Shown piece after piece: positions 53,630-62,083 of a DNA stretch of 64,000 nt. The stretch lies in contig NZ_LS999521.1 in the NCBI RefSeq assembly GCF_900520355.1, positions 1,178,001 to 1,242,000 on the forward strand, in the 5' to 3' direction. The notes beneath the pieces were generated by a model. That model did no database searches, was not told the origin of the DNA, and saw only the letters and a list, made by a program, of their open reading frames with translations. Numbering within the stretch: the stretch's first letter is position 1; each line of letters opens with the position of its first letter. A program made the position numbers and the translations under genes. This DNA is from Acinetobacter calcoaceticus. Its GTDB lineage: Bacteria; Pseudomonadota; Gammaproteobacteria; Pseudomonadales; Moraxellaceae.

Positions 53630-55090
53630 ATGGTGTCATTTGATTTTTCGAACTTATCTCCTCAAGTCGTTTGGCAACATTTTCAAACACTTTGCACAAT
53701 TCCTCGTCCATCAAAACATGAACAGCAACTTCGCCAATATTTGCAAGATTGGGCAGAAAGTCGAAATTTAGAAACTTATGTAGATGAAGTAGGAAATTTA
53801 ATTGTTCGTAAGAATGCGACTGCGGGTAAAGAGCATGTGCCCGGAGTGATTCTTCAAGGCCATTTAGATATGGTCACACAAGCCAACACTGGCACAGTAC
53901 ACGACTTCTTTAAAGACCCGATTCGCCCAGTTCTTGAGGATGGCTGGTTAATTGCCAAAGACACTACATTAGGTGCAGATAATGGCATTGGAGTGGCATT
54001 GGCTTTAGCCGTTTTAGATTCAAATGATATTGCTCATGGACCAATTGAAGTTCTTTTAACGGTTGATGAAGAAGCAGGCATGAGTGGCGCACGGCTTTTA
54101 CAGGCAGGTGTGCTAAAAGGCAAATGGTTGTTTAATATTGATACAGAAGAGTGGGGCGAGTTATATCTCGGATGTGCTGGTAGTATTGATGTTGAAATGG
54201 AACAGCTACTTAATTATGAAAAAATCCCTGAAAATTTGACCATTGTAAACATTCAGGTTGCAGGCCTCAAAGGTGGTCATTCTGGTGTAGATATTCATTT
54301 AGGACGTGGCAATGCCAACGTTATTTTAGCTCGCTTTTTAAATGAGTATTTAGCACAATTTGGCGGACATCTTGTTGAGTTTAGTGGTGGTTCAGCTCGT
54401 AATGCGTTGCCTAGAGAAGCAGTTGCCACTATTGCAATTTCGCCTAATCAGTTACCAGAACTAGAAAAGTTACTTGCTGAATATCAAACGACATGGAAAA
54501 AACAGCTACAGGGTATTGATGATAATCTGCAATTAACTATTCAACCGAATAGCGCTGACGTGACGGGAGTGATTACTCAGCAACAGCAAAACGAATGGTT
54601 GCAAGCTTTGGCAACAAGCCCATATGGTGTTGCAAGTATGAGTCAGGCTCTACCAGACGTGGTTGAAACTTCAAATAATCTTGGGGTTGTAAAACTAAAT
54701 CGAGAGGGTGGAAAAGCTGTTTTAATGGTTCGCTCAATGGTAAATCAAGAAGCTGAAGATTTTGCAAAGAAAATTCAGGCACATTTTAGTCAATTTAATA
54801 TTGGCTCTACACTCACACCGTTAGTTTCAGGTTGGACACCAAATCCTGATTCGGCTGCTTTAAAGTGCTTACAGCAAGCCTATCAGACCGCTTTTAATAT
54901 CGAGCCAAATCTCAAAGTAATTCATGCAGGACTAGAGTGCGGGATTATTGCCGAGCATTATCCTGATTTGCAGATGGTTTCATTTGGACCAGACATTCAA
55001 GGAGCGCATGCACCGGGTGAGCGAGTAAAAGTAGATACGGTAGAGAAATGCTGGAAGTTGTTGGTGACGGCTTTAGCATCTGTAAAGTAA
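53630..55090 (+). CDS. pepD: Aminoacyl-histidine dipeptidase (peptidase D)
   Basis: A 486-residue M20-family metallodipeptidase. The first metal motif is GHLDMVTQ near residue 82 with His and Asp, the bridging Asp is in G-A-D-N-G-I-G-V near 117, and V-D-E-E-A-G-M-S near 148 has the catalytic Glu. A central lid/dimerisation domain covers about 205-380, and the zinc-ligand His lies in G-A-H-A-P-G-E near 461. It cleaves Xaa-His dipeptides such as carnosine. It has its own start region with a 12-bp inverted repeat 55 bases upstream. Length is typical for E. coli PepD. Confidence 0.93.
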   Translation: MVSFDFSNLSPQVVWQHFQTLCTIPRPSKHEQQLRQYLQDWAESRNLETYVDEVGNLIVRKNATAGKEHVPGVILQGHLDMVTQANTGTVHDFFKDPIRPVLEDGWLIAKDTTLGADNGIGVALALAVLDSNDIAHGPIEVLLTVDEEAGMSGARLLQAGVLKGKWLFNIDTEEWGELYLGCAGSIDVEMEQLLNYEKIPENLTIVNIQVAGLKGGHSGVDIHLGRGNANVILARFLNEYLAQFGGHLVEFSGGSARNALPREAVATIAISPNQLPELEKLLAEYQTTWKKQLQGIDDNLQLTIQPNSADVTGVITQQQQNEWLQALATSPYGVASMSQALPDVVETSNNLGVVKLNREGGKAVLMVRSMVNQEAEDFAKKIQAHFSQFNIGSTLTPLVSGWTPNPDSAALKCLQQAYQTAFNIEPNLKVIHAGLECGIIAEHYPDLQMVSFGPDIQGAHAPGERVKVDTVEKCWKLLVTALASVK

Positions 55091-55101
55091 TTTTTTAGAA
55101 A

Positions 55102-55127
55102 TAAGAAGCTCATTAGTGAGCTTCTTA
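55102..55127 (+). terminator. Hairpin after pepD
   Basis: TAAGAAGCTCA (55102-55112) pairs with TGAGCTTCTTA (55117-55127) around a 4-base loop. There is no T run on its plus-strand side. Confidence 0.5.
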
Positions 55128-55197
55128 AACGTTGACCTTTACATGAAAATGATTTGTACCTAACTCGATAAATTCGATTTTATAACTCATATGATTT

Positions 55198-56154
55198 TTA
55201 TTCGATTTTTAAAAGTTGTCCGGCTTCGTTTAAAGTAAACTCATCAAAATCATTTGCTAAATAAAAATGGCCTTTATAAAACTGGCGGACTTCTTCAGCA
55301 ATAGCTTGCTGTCCAGCTTTATCCTGATGCCTAGGGCTAAAATGCGTCAGAATTAAATTATCCAAAGATTGCTGCTCTGCAAATTCAGCCACCATTTTTG
55401 CAGAGCTGTGCATTGGTCCTTTGCCTACTTTATCTAAAACCTTTTGCAAATACGTTGATTCATGGATGAGTAATTGAGCATCTTTGCAAGCATCGGCTAA
55501 TAGTTCAGGCTGATCATTATCACCACCTATAATTGCATGAATCTGCTGATTTTGAATTTTGATAAAGTCTTTAGATTTTAAGATTTGTCCCTCAAACTCA
55601 ACATCGTAGCCTTGTTTTAAATCACCCCAAATCTTGCCTTTAGGTACGCCAAGCTGAGTTAAAGTTTGGATATCTAACTTTTTCTGCATAGACTTTATGT
55701 AAATGCTAAAAGCAAAACTTGGAACACGATGGCTTAATGGATGTGCCTGAACGATGAATTCATCGGTGAGCTGTTGTGGCTGTATTGCTTCATTAACATC
55801 AATAAATTTGATTGGGTAGGGTAAATGCAAATCCGTAAGTCGGGCAGTGATTTCAAACCATTGCTGAATTTCTTTTGGTGCAATGACTATTAACGGTTTT
55901 GTACGGGCATTCATGCCTGCACTTGCCAGTAAACCAACTAAACCATAACAATGGTCGCCGTGAACGTGTGTAATACAAATGGCAATTAGGTTTTGTAGCG
56001 AAAGTCTGGCCTGTTGAATGCGGTGCTGAGTACCTTCTCCAGCATCAATTAAAATCCAGTCCTTATTTTTGTTGTTACGAATCGCTAATCCTGAAACATT
56101 GCGTGAAAGAGTGGGTACACCCGATGACGTACCTAAAAAATTAAAATGAAGCAT
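55198..56154 (-). CDS. rnz: Ribonuclease Z / metallo-beta-lactamase-fold nuclease
   Basis: A 318-residue MBL-fold RNase of the RNase Z/BN family. The metal motif is T-H-V-H-G-D-H near residues 62-68; the start M-L-H-F-N-F-L-G-T-S-S-G-V-P and the GEGTQHRIQQA near 41-51 match the family. Further ligands are the Asp in IGGDNDQ near 217 and the HFSPRH His near 275. It trims or cleaves tRNA 3' ends; where CCA is encoded, as in the tRNA-Arg here, RNase BN-like activity is the more likely use. Monocistronic, on the minus strand. Confidence 0.9.
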   Translation of the reverse strand: MLHFNFLGTSSGVPTLSRNVSGLAIRNNKNKDWILIDAGEGTQHRIQQARLSLQNLIAICITHVHGDHCYGLVGLLASAGMNARTKPLIVIAPKEIQQWFEITARLTDLHLPYPIKFIDVNEAIQPQQLTDEFIVQAHPLSHRVPSFAFSIYIKSMQKKLDIQTLTQLGVPKGKIWGDLKQGYDVEFEGQILKSKDFIKIQNQQIHAIIGGDNDQPELLADACKDAQLLIHESTYLQKVLDKVGKGPMHSSAKMVAEFAEQQSLDNLILTHFSPRHQDKAGQQAIAEEVRQFYKGHFYLANDFDEFTLNEAGQLLKIE

Positions 56155-56315
56155 ATTCTTGGAGTTTTTAAGTCAAATGCGTATTGTATATTATAGACAC
56201 TTATAAAATTTTATAGAAATTATGGCGAACAAATGATAGCGACCGAGTGAAAAAATATTTGGCCCGTTTTGGTTTAAGTTGGAATAATTTTTAGTCGTTA
56301 CAGGGCTCATGAAAT

Positions 56316-56344
56316 GATGGACATAGACTCAATCTATGCCCATC
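56316..56344. repeat. Hairpin-forming inverted repeat past the alpha/beta-hydrolase gene
   Basis: GATGG-A-CATAGA (56316-56327) pairs with TCTATG-C-CCATC (56333-56344), with one internal mismatch. It lies just past the minus-strand hydrolase gene; no T run follows. Confidence 0.45.
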
Positions 56345-56354
56345 AAACCACAAT

Positions 56355-56987
56355 TTATTTCATGATAATAAAGCGTGTAATGATTTGGCGAAGCTGTTTT
56401 AAATAGCCTGTAAAGAAATGATTAGCGCCTGGTAAAATCGTAATTGGGTGCTTTTGCGGTTTTGCCCATGCAATTGCATCTGAAAGCAAGGTAATGTCAT
56501 CTTGCTCACCATGAATGAGTAGAATATCACCTTGAATTTCAGGTGTTTTATAGTGGCGCAAGCCCACTACGGTAGCCGTTGGTAAACCACATAGAATTAA
56601 CTGTACAGGTTGTAATTCAGGATTAAGTTGTGCAAAGCATTTTGCCATAACATGTGAACCGAAACTGAAGCCACCTGCATAAAATGGCAAGCCTTCATGA
56701 AGCTTACGAACATGTTCAATTACAGCTAAAATATCTTCAGTTTCGCCATGGCCTTCATCATGAATACCTTCACTGCCGCCTAAGCCGCGGAAACTCGGAC
56801 GATAAACAATACAGCCATATTCATTAAAGATTTGGGTTAAAAGTGCTGGGACTTTATGTTGAGGGGTTCCACCTTGCAATGGATGCGGATGGCATACAAC
56901 CGCAAAGCCTTTGATTTCACCTTCAGGGCGGTCTACAAAAAGTTCAATTTTACCTACTGGACCCTGGATGAAAGTTTGCTCAGACAT
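56355..56987 (-). CDS. Alpha/beta hydrolase (CC/BAAT-like small esterase)
   Basis: A 210-residue cytosolic alpha/beta hydrolase. It has CHPHPLQGGTPQHKV near residues 32-46, GLGGSEG near 67, and the nucleophile elbow G-G-F-S-F-G-S-H near 101 with Ser. The acid and His follow in HGEQDDITL near 160 and GANHFF near 189. This matches a widespread bacterial family of uncharacterised hydrolases with short lids. ATG 56987 was used because the residues after it match the family start (M-S-E-Q-T-F), although the ribosome binding site is weak. Substrate unknown. It diverges from yaaA. Confidence 0.83.
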   Translation of the reverse strand: MSEQTFIQGPVGKIELFVDRPEGEIKGFAVVCHPHPLQGGTPQHKVPALLTQIFNEYGCIVYRPSFRGLGGSEGIHDEGHGETEDILAVIEHVRKLHEGLPFYAGGFSFGSHVMAKCFAQLNPELQPVQLILCGLPTATVVGLRHYKTPEIQGDILLIHGEQDDITLLSDAIAWAKPQKHPITILPGANHFFTGYLKQLRQIITRFIIMK

Positions 56988-57112
56988 ATAAGAACCGCTA
57001 AATAACAATACGTGGTGCTATTTTACCGATAGTCGTCATTGAAAACACGAGTTAGCATTAAAAAATATCTACTGTTATAGTTGGGATTAAGAATAATTTT
57101 TTCAGGTTGTCT

Positions 57113-57886
57113 ATGCTTGCTTTAATTTCTCCTGCAAAAACTTTAGATTATGAAACAGCTTTACCCACAGATGAATTTACTCAACCACGATTGCTAGAGA
57201 ACTCAGCACAATTAATTGATGTGTGTTGCAAACTTTCTGCATCGGAAATTGCGAGTTTAATGAGTGTGAGTGAGAAAATTGCCACACTTAATGTTAATCG
57301 CTTTAGAGATTGGAAGCCCGAATTTGATTTTTCAAATGCTCGTCAAGCGATCTATGCATTTAAAGGTGATGTATATACAGGTTTAGATGCTTATCATTTA
57401 AAAGACAAAGATATTGATTTTGCACAGCAGCATTTACGTATGCTATCTGGCTTATATGGTTTATTACGTCCTTTAGATTTAATGATGCCTTATCGTCTAG
57501 AAATGGGCACTAAATTAAAAAATTTACGTGGTCATAATTTGTATGAATTCTGGGGTGAGATTATCACCAACCAGATTAATGAAGACTTGCATGAAACTAA
57601 ATCTGAATTACTTGTAAATCTAGCTTCAGATGAGTACTACAAATCGGTCAACGAGAAGAAAATTAAGGCTGAAATTGTTAAGCCTGTTTTTCTTGACCAG
57701 AAAAATGGCAAATATAAAGTCATTAGTTTCTATGCGAAAAAAGCACGCGGTTTAATGGCTCGTTTTATGATTGAAAACCAGTTAAATAAAGCTGAGGATA
57801 TTAAAGCGTTTAATACTGATGGATACTACTTTGATGCTGAAAACTCATCAGCAAAAGAACTGGTATTTAAGCGAGATGAGCAATAA
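57113..57886 (+). CDS. yaaA: Peroxide stress protein YaaA (DUF328)
   Basis: A 257-residue YaaA/DUF328 protein. It starts with the family N-terminus [14 protein letters not shown] and contains [13 protein letters not shown] near 80-92, [22 protein letters not shown] near 110-131 and the C-terminal [17 protein letters not shown]. It is induced by OxyR in E. coli and lowers intracellular free iron during peroxide stress; it binds DNA and folds like a helix-hairpin-helix protein. I used ATG 57113 with an AGG seven bases upstream; a TTG two codons earlier is unlikely. The next gene begins 23 bp after the stop and may be cotranscribed. Confidence 0.92.
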   Translation: MLALISPAKTLDYETALPTDEFTQPRLLENSAQLIDVCCKLSASEIASLMSVSEKIATLNVNRFRDWKPEFDFSNARQAIYAFKGDVYTGLDAYHLKDKDIDFAQQHLRMLSGLYGLLRPLDLMMPYRLEMGTKLKNLRGHNLYEFWGEIITNQINEDLHETKSELLVNLASDEYYKSVNEKKIKAEIVKPVFLDQKNGKYKVISFYAKKARGLMARFMIENQLNKAEDIKAFNTDGYYFDAENSSAKELVFKRDEQ

Positions 57887-57908
57887 TCCTAAGAAAGGAT
57901 AGTATTTT

Positions 57909-58535
57909 ATGATGCAGCTTTATTTATCAAAATTGGAACATGTTTGGTTTGAGCTGCATCAGTATTATCACTTATCTGGGCCGCAAAAAATCTTAGATAT
58001 ACTCATCGCTGCTTATAGTGAAAAGCAGCGGGCTTATCATACTGTTCAACATTTATATGAATGTTTAATTCTGTTCGAGTCAATTCGAGCAGAATTAAAT
58101 GATGCGCCTGCAGTGGCATTGGCAATTTATTTTCATGATGTTATCTATGATCCACAAGCCAAAGACAATGAGCTTAAAAGTGCTGAACTCTTTGAGCAAT
58201 ATATGGCTCAAGACTTAACAGTAAATACAGTTCAGAAAATAAAACAGTGGATTCTTGCTACCCAAAAGCATGTGTCGACTGATGTCCCAGATTTACAGTT
58301 TTTATTAGATATTGATTTAGCTATTTTGGCAGCAACACCTGAACGTTTTACGGAGTATGAACAGCAGATTCAACAGGAATATTCTTGGGTTGACCCACAA
58401 GTATATTCAATTAAAAGAAAAGAAGTTTTAACGCATTTTTATCAGACTAAGCCACTTTACCAAACTGCATATTTTCAAAAGAATTTTGAGTTAAGAGCTA
58501 AGCAAAATTTAAAGCACATATTAGATATAGCCTAA
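57909..58535 (+). CDS. Predicted HD-superfamily metal-dependent phosphohydrolase
   Basis: A 208-residue protein resembling the COG4339 family of HD-domain-like hydrolases, often mislabelled in databases. The metal-site pattern is H-T-V-Q-H-L-Y-E near residue 40, then I-Y-F-H-D-V-I-Y-D near 72 and K-S-A-E-L-F near 94, with ATQKHVSTD near 119 and L-D-I-D-L-A near 136. These resemble the His/Asp ligands of HD enzymes, but the substrate is unknown. It follows yaaA by 23 bp, so cotranscription is likely. It starts at an ATG with AAAGGA upstream; the next codon is also ATG and could be the true start. Confidence 0.8.
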   Translation: MMQLYLSKLEHVWFELHQYYHLSGPQKILDILIAAYSEKQRAYHTVQHLYECLILFESIRAELNDAPAVALAIYFHDVIYDPQAKDNELKSAELFEQYMAQDLTVNTVQKIKQWILATQKHVSTDVPDLQFLLDIDLAILAATPERFTEYEQQIQQEYSWVDPQVYSIKRKEVLTHFYQTKPLYQTAYFQKNFELRAKQNLKHILDIA

Positions 58536-58624
58536 GCTAAATATAATAATCTAGATCTATTAAGTAGAGTAGAGCGATATAGATTTTTAGACTTTTTAAA
58601 AAGTGGGAATGGCTAAGAGGAGAG

Positions 58625-58652
58625 AGGAATCACTGAAAAAGCAGTGATTCCT
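58625..58652. repeat. 11-bp hairpin between HD-like gene and thiG
   Basis: AGGAATCACTG (58625-58635) pairs perfectly with CAGTGATTCCT (58642-58652) around AAAAAG, between two converging genes. No T run follows on either strand, so it may be a weak terminator. Confidence 0.5.
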
Positions 58653-58662
58653 TAGAAATAAA

Positions 58663-59448
58663 TTATTTAAAGAAATAACCTGTTTCTGGTGAGCTTGCAT
58701 TTGCCATGCGTTTACGTGGCATGCGACCTGCTGAAAATGCTTCACGACCTGCTTCAACCGCTTTTTTCATTGCAGAAGCCATCAAAATAGGGTTATGAGC
58801 CGCAGCAATCGCTGTATTCATCAACACACCGTCACAACCAAGTTCCATAGCAATAGCTGCATCACTTGCTGTGCCAACGCCTGCATCTACCAAAACTGGC
58901 ACTTTTGCATTTTCTTTAATAATTGAAATAGTATGCGGGTTTAAAATACCTAAACCTGAACCAATAAGACTGCCTAAAGGCATAATTGCAACACAGCCCA
59001 TACTTTCAAGTTCTTGAGCAATGATCGGGTCATCAGAGGTGTAAACCATAATCTCAAAACCGTCATCAATCAAAGTGCGTGCAGCTTTTAAAGTCTCGGT
59101 TACATTTGGATATAATGTCTTTTCGTCGCCCAAAACTTCAAGTTTTACCAAGTTGTGACCGTCTAGAAGTTCACGCGCTAACATGCAAGTGCGTACTGCG
59201 CTATCAGCATCAAAACAACCTGCGGTATTTGGCAAAATTGTATACTTTTCTGGCGGAATGACAGACAGTAAATTTGGCTGATCTGGATGTTGTCCAATAT
59301 TCACACGGCGGATTGCAACAGTAACGATTTCTGCACCACTTGCTTGAATGGCTAAATCTGTTTCATTTAAGTCTTTATATTTGCCAGTTCCTACCAATAA
59401 ACGAGATTGAAAAGAACGTGAACCAATAATGAGAGGGGTGTCTTGCAT
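58663..59448 (-). CDS. thiG: Thiazole synthase ThiG
   Basis: A 261-residue TIM-barrel enzyme that forms the thiazole phosphate of thiamine from deoxyxylulose phosphate, a glycine- or tyrosine-derived imine and sulfur on ThiS thiocarboxylate. The Schiff-base Lys is in [15 protein letters not shown] near residue 97. Phosphate-binding parts are V-L-V-D-A-G-V-G-T near 182 and G-V-L-M-N-T-A-I-A near 204. ATG 59448 has GGAG upstream; an upstream frame extension of 21 residues lacks support. It follows thiS by 13 bp, the usual order. ThiH or ThiO and ThiF are not present here. Confidence 0.95.
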   Translation of the reverse strand: MQDTPLIIGSRSFQSRLLVGTGKYKDLNETDLAIQASGAEIVTVAIRRVNIGQHPDQPNLLSVIPPEKYTILPNTAGCFDADSAVRTCMLARELLDGHNLVKLEVLGDEKTLYPNVTETLKAARTLIDDGFEIMVYTSDDPIIAQELESMGCVAIMPLGSLIGSGLGILNPHTISIIKENAKVPVLVDAGVGTASDAAIAMELGCDGVLMNTAIAAAHNPILMASAMKKAVEAGREAFSAGRMPRKRMANASSPETGYFFK

Positions 59449-59461
59449 GGATAACTCCGAC

Positions 59462-59659
59462 TTAGCCGCCGCCAACAGCGTGAATAATTTCGATACGGTC
59501 ATGTTGAGCAATAGTGATTTGCTCTAATTTGCTTTTTGGAATAATTTGCTGGTTGTATTCGACCGCAAATCTTTTTCCTTCAAGTGCCAAAGCCTGAATG
59601 AGCTGCATTAGGTTTTGACAAGGCGTGTCCGTTAATTCGCCATTTAAATAAATTTGCAT
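59462..59659 (-). CDS. thiS: Sulfur carrier protein ThiS
   Basis: A 65-residue ubiquitin-fold sulfur carrier. It starts with M-Q-I-Y-L-N-G-E and ends in A-V-G-G-G; the terminal Gly-Gly is adenylated by ThiF and turned into the thiocarboxylate that supplies sulfur to ThiG. Start ATG 59659 has a weak GGAA upstream; an extension of 12 residues upstream, overlapping the DUF423 gene end, does not fit the family. It stands between the DUF423 gene and thiG on the same strand, with 13-base gaps, so the three are probably one operon. Confidence 0.93.
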   Translation of the reverse strand: MQIYLNGELTDTPCQNLMQLIQALALEGKRFAVEYNQQIIPKSKLEQITIAQHDRIEIIHAVGGG

Positions 59660-59672
59660 GATCACATTCCAA

Positions 59673-60038
59673 TTATTTTGCGTATTTGAGGGCATTCCAA
59701 GCCAAAACGAGCCATCCAGCTATCATAAATGCTCCACCAATTGGGGTAATTGCCCCTAAAATTCGCGGTAATCCAAGCGCCATGATATAGAGAGAACCAC
59801 AGAAGAATAAAATACCGATCTGAATCAATATGAATGGCAATTTAATAGGAAACGTAAGGATGACTTTGCTTAAAATACCAAGTGCTAAGAGACCTAAAGC
59901 ATGGTAGAAAAAATAGTCGGTTGCAGTATGCCACCAAACAAGTTGCTCAGGACTCGCGTGAGCTTTAAGACCATGTGCTCCAAAAGCACCCAACATGACT
60001 GCAAAGGCAAGATTAAGGGCTGAAATGGCAATCCACAT
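59673..60038 (-). CDS. DUF423 family membrane protein (YgdD-like)
   Basis: A 121-residue protein with four membrane helices. The family signature AVMLGAFGAHGLKAH is near residues 13-27, with W-W-H-T-A-T-D-Y-F-F-Y-H-A-L-G near 35-49 and ITPIGGAFMIAGW near 97-109. It belongs to DUF423 (E. coli YgdD), of unknown function. It lies 13 bp upstream of thiS and is probably the first gene of the thiS-thiG unit; a functional link to thiamine is not established. Confidence 0.87.
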   Translation of the reverse strand: MWIAISALNLAFAVMLGAFGAHGLKAHASPEQLVWWHTATDYFFYHALGLLALGILSKVILTFPIKLPFILIQIGILFFCGSLYIMALGLPRILGAITPIGGAFMIAGWLVLAWNALKYAK

Positions 60039-60112
60039 AACAAAAAACGCAAATGAATAATGAAAGGCAACGTTATCATAGATTGGGTTGGCTAAACATA
60101 GCCAGATAAAAC

Positions 60113-60141
60113 AAAAGGGCTAATCGCCCTTTTATTTTTAA
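60113..60141. terminator. Terminator of rpoH
   Basis: AAAAGGGC (60113-60120) pairs with GCCCTTTT (60126-60133) around a 5-base loop. On the minus strand it follows the rpoH stop and ends in TTTTGTTTTA. Confidence 0.85.
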
Positions 60142-60148
60142 ACTTATT

Positions 60149-61015
60149 TTAGCTTGCAGACATAGCAATTTTAATTTTTTCCATTGCATTCTTTTCAAGC
60201 TGGCGAATACGTTCTGCTGATACATTATATTCGGCCGCTAACTCGTGGAGAGTAGACTTATCATCATCTAACCAACGACGTTGTAAAATGTTACGCGAAC
60301 GGTCATCTAACTGATCCATTGCATTATGTAGGGCAGATGTACTTTGCTCTTCCCAGTCTTCATTTTCGACTAAACGAGCTGGATCATAGCGGTTATCTTC
60401 AAGATACAATGCAGGTGCAGTATGTGGGGTGTCATCATCGTCGTCGCCTTGAGCTTCGAAAGCAGCATCATAAGCGGTCAAACGACCTTCCATCTCCAGA
60501 ACTTGCTCTGCCGTTACATTTAAGTCATTCGCAATCGATTGAGCTTCTTCGAGCGTTAATTTTTTACTCGATTTTTTTAAACTACGTAAATTGAAAAATA
60601 ATTTACGCTGTGCTTTGGTCGTTGCAATTTTGACAATACGCCAGTTACGGATAACGTATTCGTGAATTTCTGCTTTAATCCAGTGGACGGCAAAAGATAC
60701 AAGACGCACGCCCATATTTGGGTCGAAACGCTTCACGGCTTTCATTAAGCCTAAATTACCTTCTTGAATAAGGTCGCCTTGTGGTAGGCCATAACCTGCA
60801 TAGCTGCGCGCAATGTGAACGACGAAACGTAAATGCGACATTACCAGCATTTTTGCGGCATCAAGATCTTGGTCATAATAATAACGTTCAGCAAGTTCTT
60901 TTTCTTGCTCAGCCGTTAAAATAGGAATCTGATTGACAGTACTGATATATGCACCAAGGTTTACACCGGGCGCAGACAATGACAGGGGCATCAATTGATT
61001 GCTGCTGTCACTCAT
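60149..61015 (-). CDS. rpoH: Heat-shock sigma factor RpoH (sigma-32)
   Basis: A 288-residue sigma-70 family factor of the RpoH type. Region 2 has [43 protein letters not shown] near residues 57-100, with the DNA-melting region [22 protein letters not shown]. The RpoH box Q-R-K-L-F-F-N-L-R is near 135. Region 4 ends with [25 protein letters not shown] near 262. It directs RNA polymerase to heat-shock genes such as groEL and dnaK. The residues between regions 2 and 4 include an acidic stretch (GDDDDDTPH) near 195. ATG 61015 has AAGGAG upstream. Length is typical. Confidence 0.95.
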   Translation of the reverse strand: MSDSSNQLMPLSLSAPGVNLGAYISTVNQIPILTAEQEKELAERYYYDQDLDAAKMLVMSHLRFVVHIARSYAGYGLPQGDLIQEGNLGLMKAVKRFDPNMGVRLVSFAVHWIKAEIHEYVIRNWRIVKIATTKAQRKLFFNLRSLKKSSKKLTLEEAQSIANDLNVTAEQVLEMEGRLTAYDAAFEAQGDDDDDTPHTAPALYLEDNRYDPARLVENEDWEEQSTSALHNAMDQLDDRSRNILQRRWLDDDKSTLHELAAEYNVSAERIRQLEKNAMEKIKIAMSAS

Positions 61016-61148
61016 GATTTCTCCTTGTGGGATCGGATGGGATAACCAATAAATTCATCTTAATTTGAATCAGCTTCATAATTAAGGAAAATTGGGTAGA
61101 AAAATGTAAAATTTTATGCAATTTCTAATCTTTTAGTTTAGCAAAGAA

Positions 61149-61394
61149 TTATTGAGTTTCAATTAAATAGTGAAATTCTCTTTCGGATATATGTGTAGTC
61201 TGACACATAAAATGATGTAACCCACAGTAACGAGTTACATCTATTTCACTATGAGGGTCAGAAGATTTTAATAAGAATTGCTGTTTACCCGATACTTTTT
61301 TGAGTTCACGTTTTAGCATTAACAGGGGCATCGGACAGGGTTGGCCCAAAGCGTTAATTTCAATGACTGCTGTAGTAAAAGAAGAGTTGGTCAT
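61149..61394 (-). CDS. tusA: TusA/SirA-family sulfurtransferase carrier
   Basis: An 81-residue protein of the TusA/SirA/YedF family, a two-layer alpha/beta fold. The motif A-L-G-Q-P-C-P-M-P-L-L carries the sulfur-accepting Cys20. TusA passes sulfur from IscS to TusBCD for 2-thiouridine in tRNA; the family also contains other sulfur carriers, so the partner cannot be read here. Two extra Cys (near 57 and 64) are present. It stands upstream of rpoH on the same strand with 133 bp between. The gene is separated from the cold-shock gene by a 370-bp region. Confidence 0.85.
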   Translation of the reverse strand: MTNSSFTTAVIEINALGQPCPMPLLMLKRELKKVSGKQQFLLKSSDPHSEIDVTRYCGLHHFMCQTTHISEREFHYLIETQ

Positions 61395-61768
61395 TCATTA
61401 TCAAAACAACTAAAAAAAATATTCTAACAAATTTTTTATAAATGCGGCACATTTTATAAAAGAAGAAACATGCAATTACCTATAAAAAACATTGTAATAA
61501 GCTGTTTAAAAAAAGGACTAAAAATAGGGGGGATAATTGAAAAAAATTCTATTAATTGTCATAAACCCATGGTAAGCTCGAACCGTTTTAGGATTTACCA
61601 CACACTTAAAATGGTTTAAAAACCCTATAACAAATGGATGTAACCGGAAATTGTTGATAGTTTTACAGAATGATTACAAGCTTTAAGATTATAAATATTT
61701 TAAAAACTTGTTTGCTCTGCTGTTTGCAACACCGGAAGGTCCTTTTTTCAACATCTGAGGATTGACTT
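61395..61768 (+). promoter_or_regulatory. Gene-free upstream region of the cold-shock gene
   Basis: A 374-bp stretch without a credible gene. It includes AACCGTTTTA (61581-61590) facing TAAAATGGTT (61607-61616), one G-U pair short of perfect. A GAGGA seven bases before the ATG is the ribosome binding site. Long structured leaders before csp genes are common, and part of this is likely the leader; the promoter position is not certain. Confidence 0.5.
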
Positions 61769-61981
61769 ATGACAGCTCGCGAACAAGGCGTAGTAAAGTG
61801 GTTTAACGACACTAAAGGTTTTGGCTTTATTCAACGTAACGGCGGTGATGATGTATTCGTTCATTTCCGTGCAATCGTTGGTGATGGTCACCGTTCTTTA
61901 CGTGACGGCCAACGCGTAGAATTTAGTGTAGTACAAGGTCAAAAAGGTTTTCAAGCTGAAAACGTTCAGCCTTTAGACTAA
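61769..61981 (+). CDS. Cold-shock protein (CspA family)
   Basis: A 70-residue cold-shock domain protein. The RNA-binding motifs are K-G-F-G-F-I-Q (RNP1, near residues 16-22) and D-V-F-V-H-F (RNP2, near 29-34). The five-stranded beta-barrel binds single-stranded RNA and DNA and melts structured mRNA. The gene has a strong GAGGA ribosome binding site and a long upstream region typical of temperature-controlled csp mRNAs. It is a one-gene unit with a clear terminator 22 bp after the stop. Which csp paralogue this is cannot be named from sequence alone. Confidence 0.93.
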   Translation: MTAREQGVVKWFNDTKGFGFIQRNGGDDVFVHFRAIVGDGHRSLRDGQRVEFSVVQGQKGFQAENVQPLD

Positions 61982-62003
61982 TTCATCTTTTGATGAATCA
62001 CGG

Positions 62004-62036
62004 ACGCTCCAATTTTTGAATTGGGGCGTTTTTGTT
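62004..62036 (+). terminator. Terminator of the cold-shock gene
   Basis: ACGCTCCAATT (62004-62014) pairs with AATTGGGGCGT (62019-62029) with one G-U pair around a short loop, followed by TTTTGTTT. Confidence 0.9.
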
Positions 62037-62083
62037 TATAATGATCTTCTCATTAGAGAGATTGTTTGTTAGAGCATGTATTT

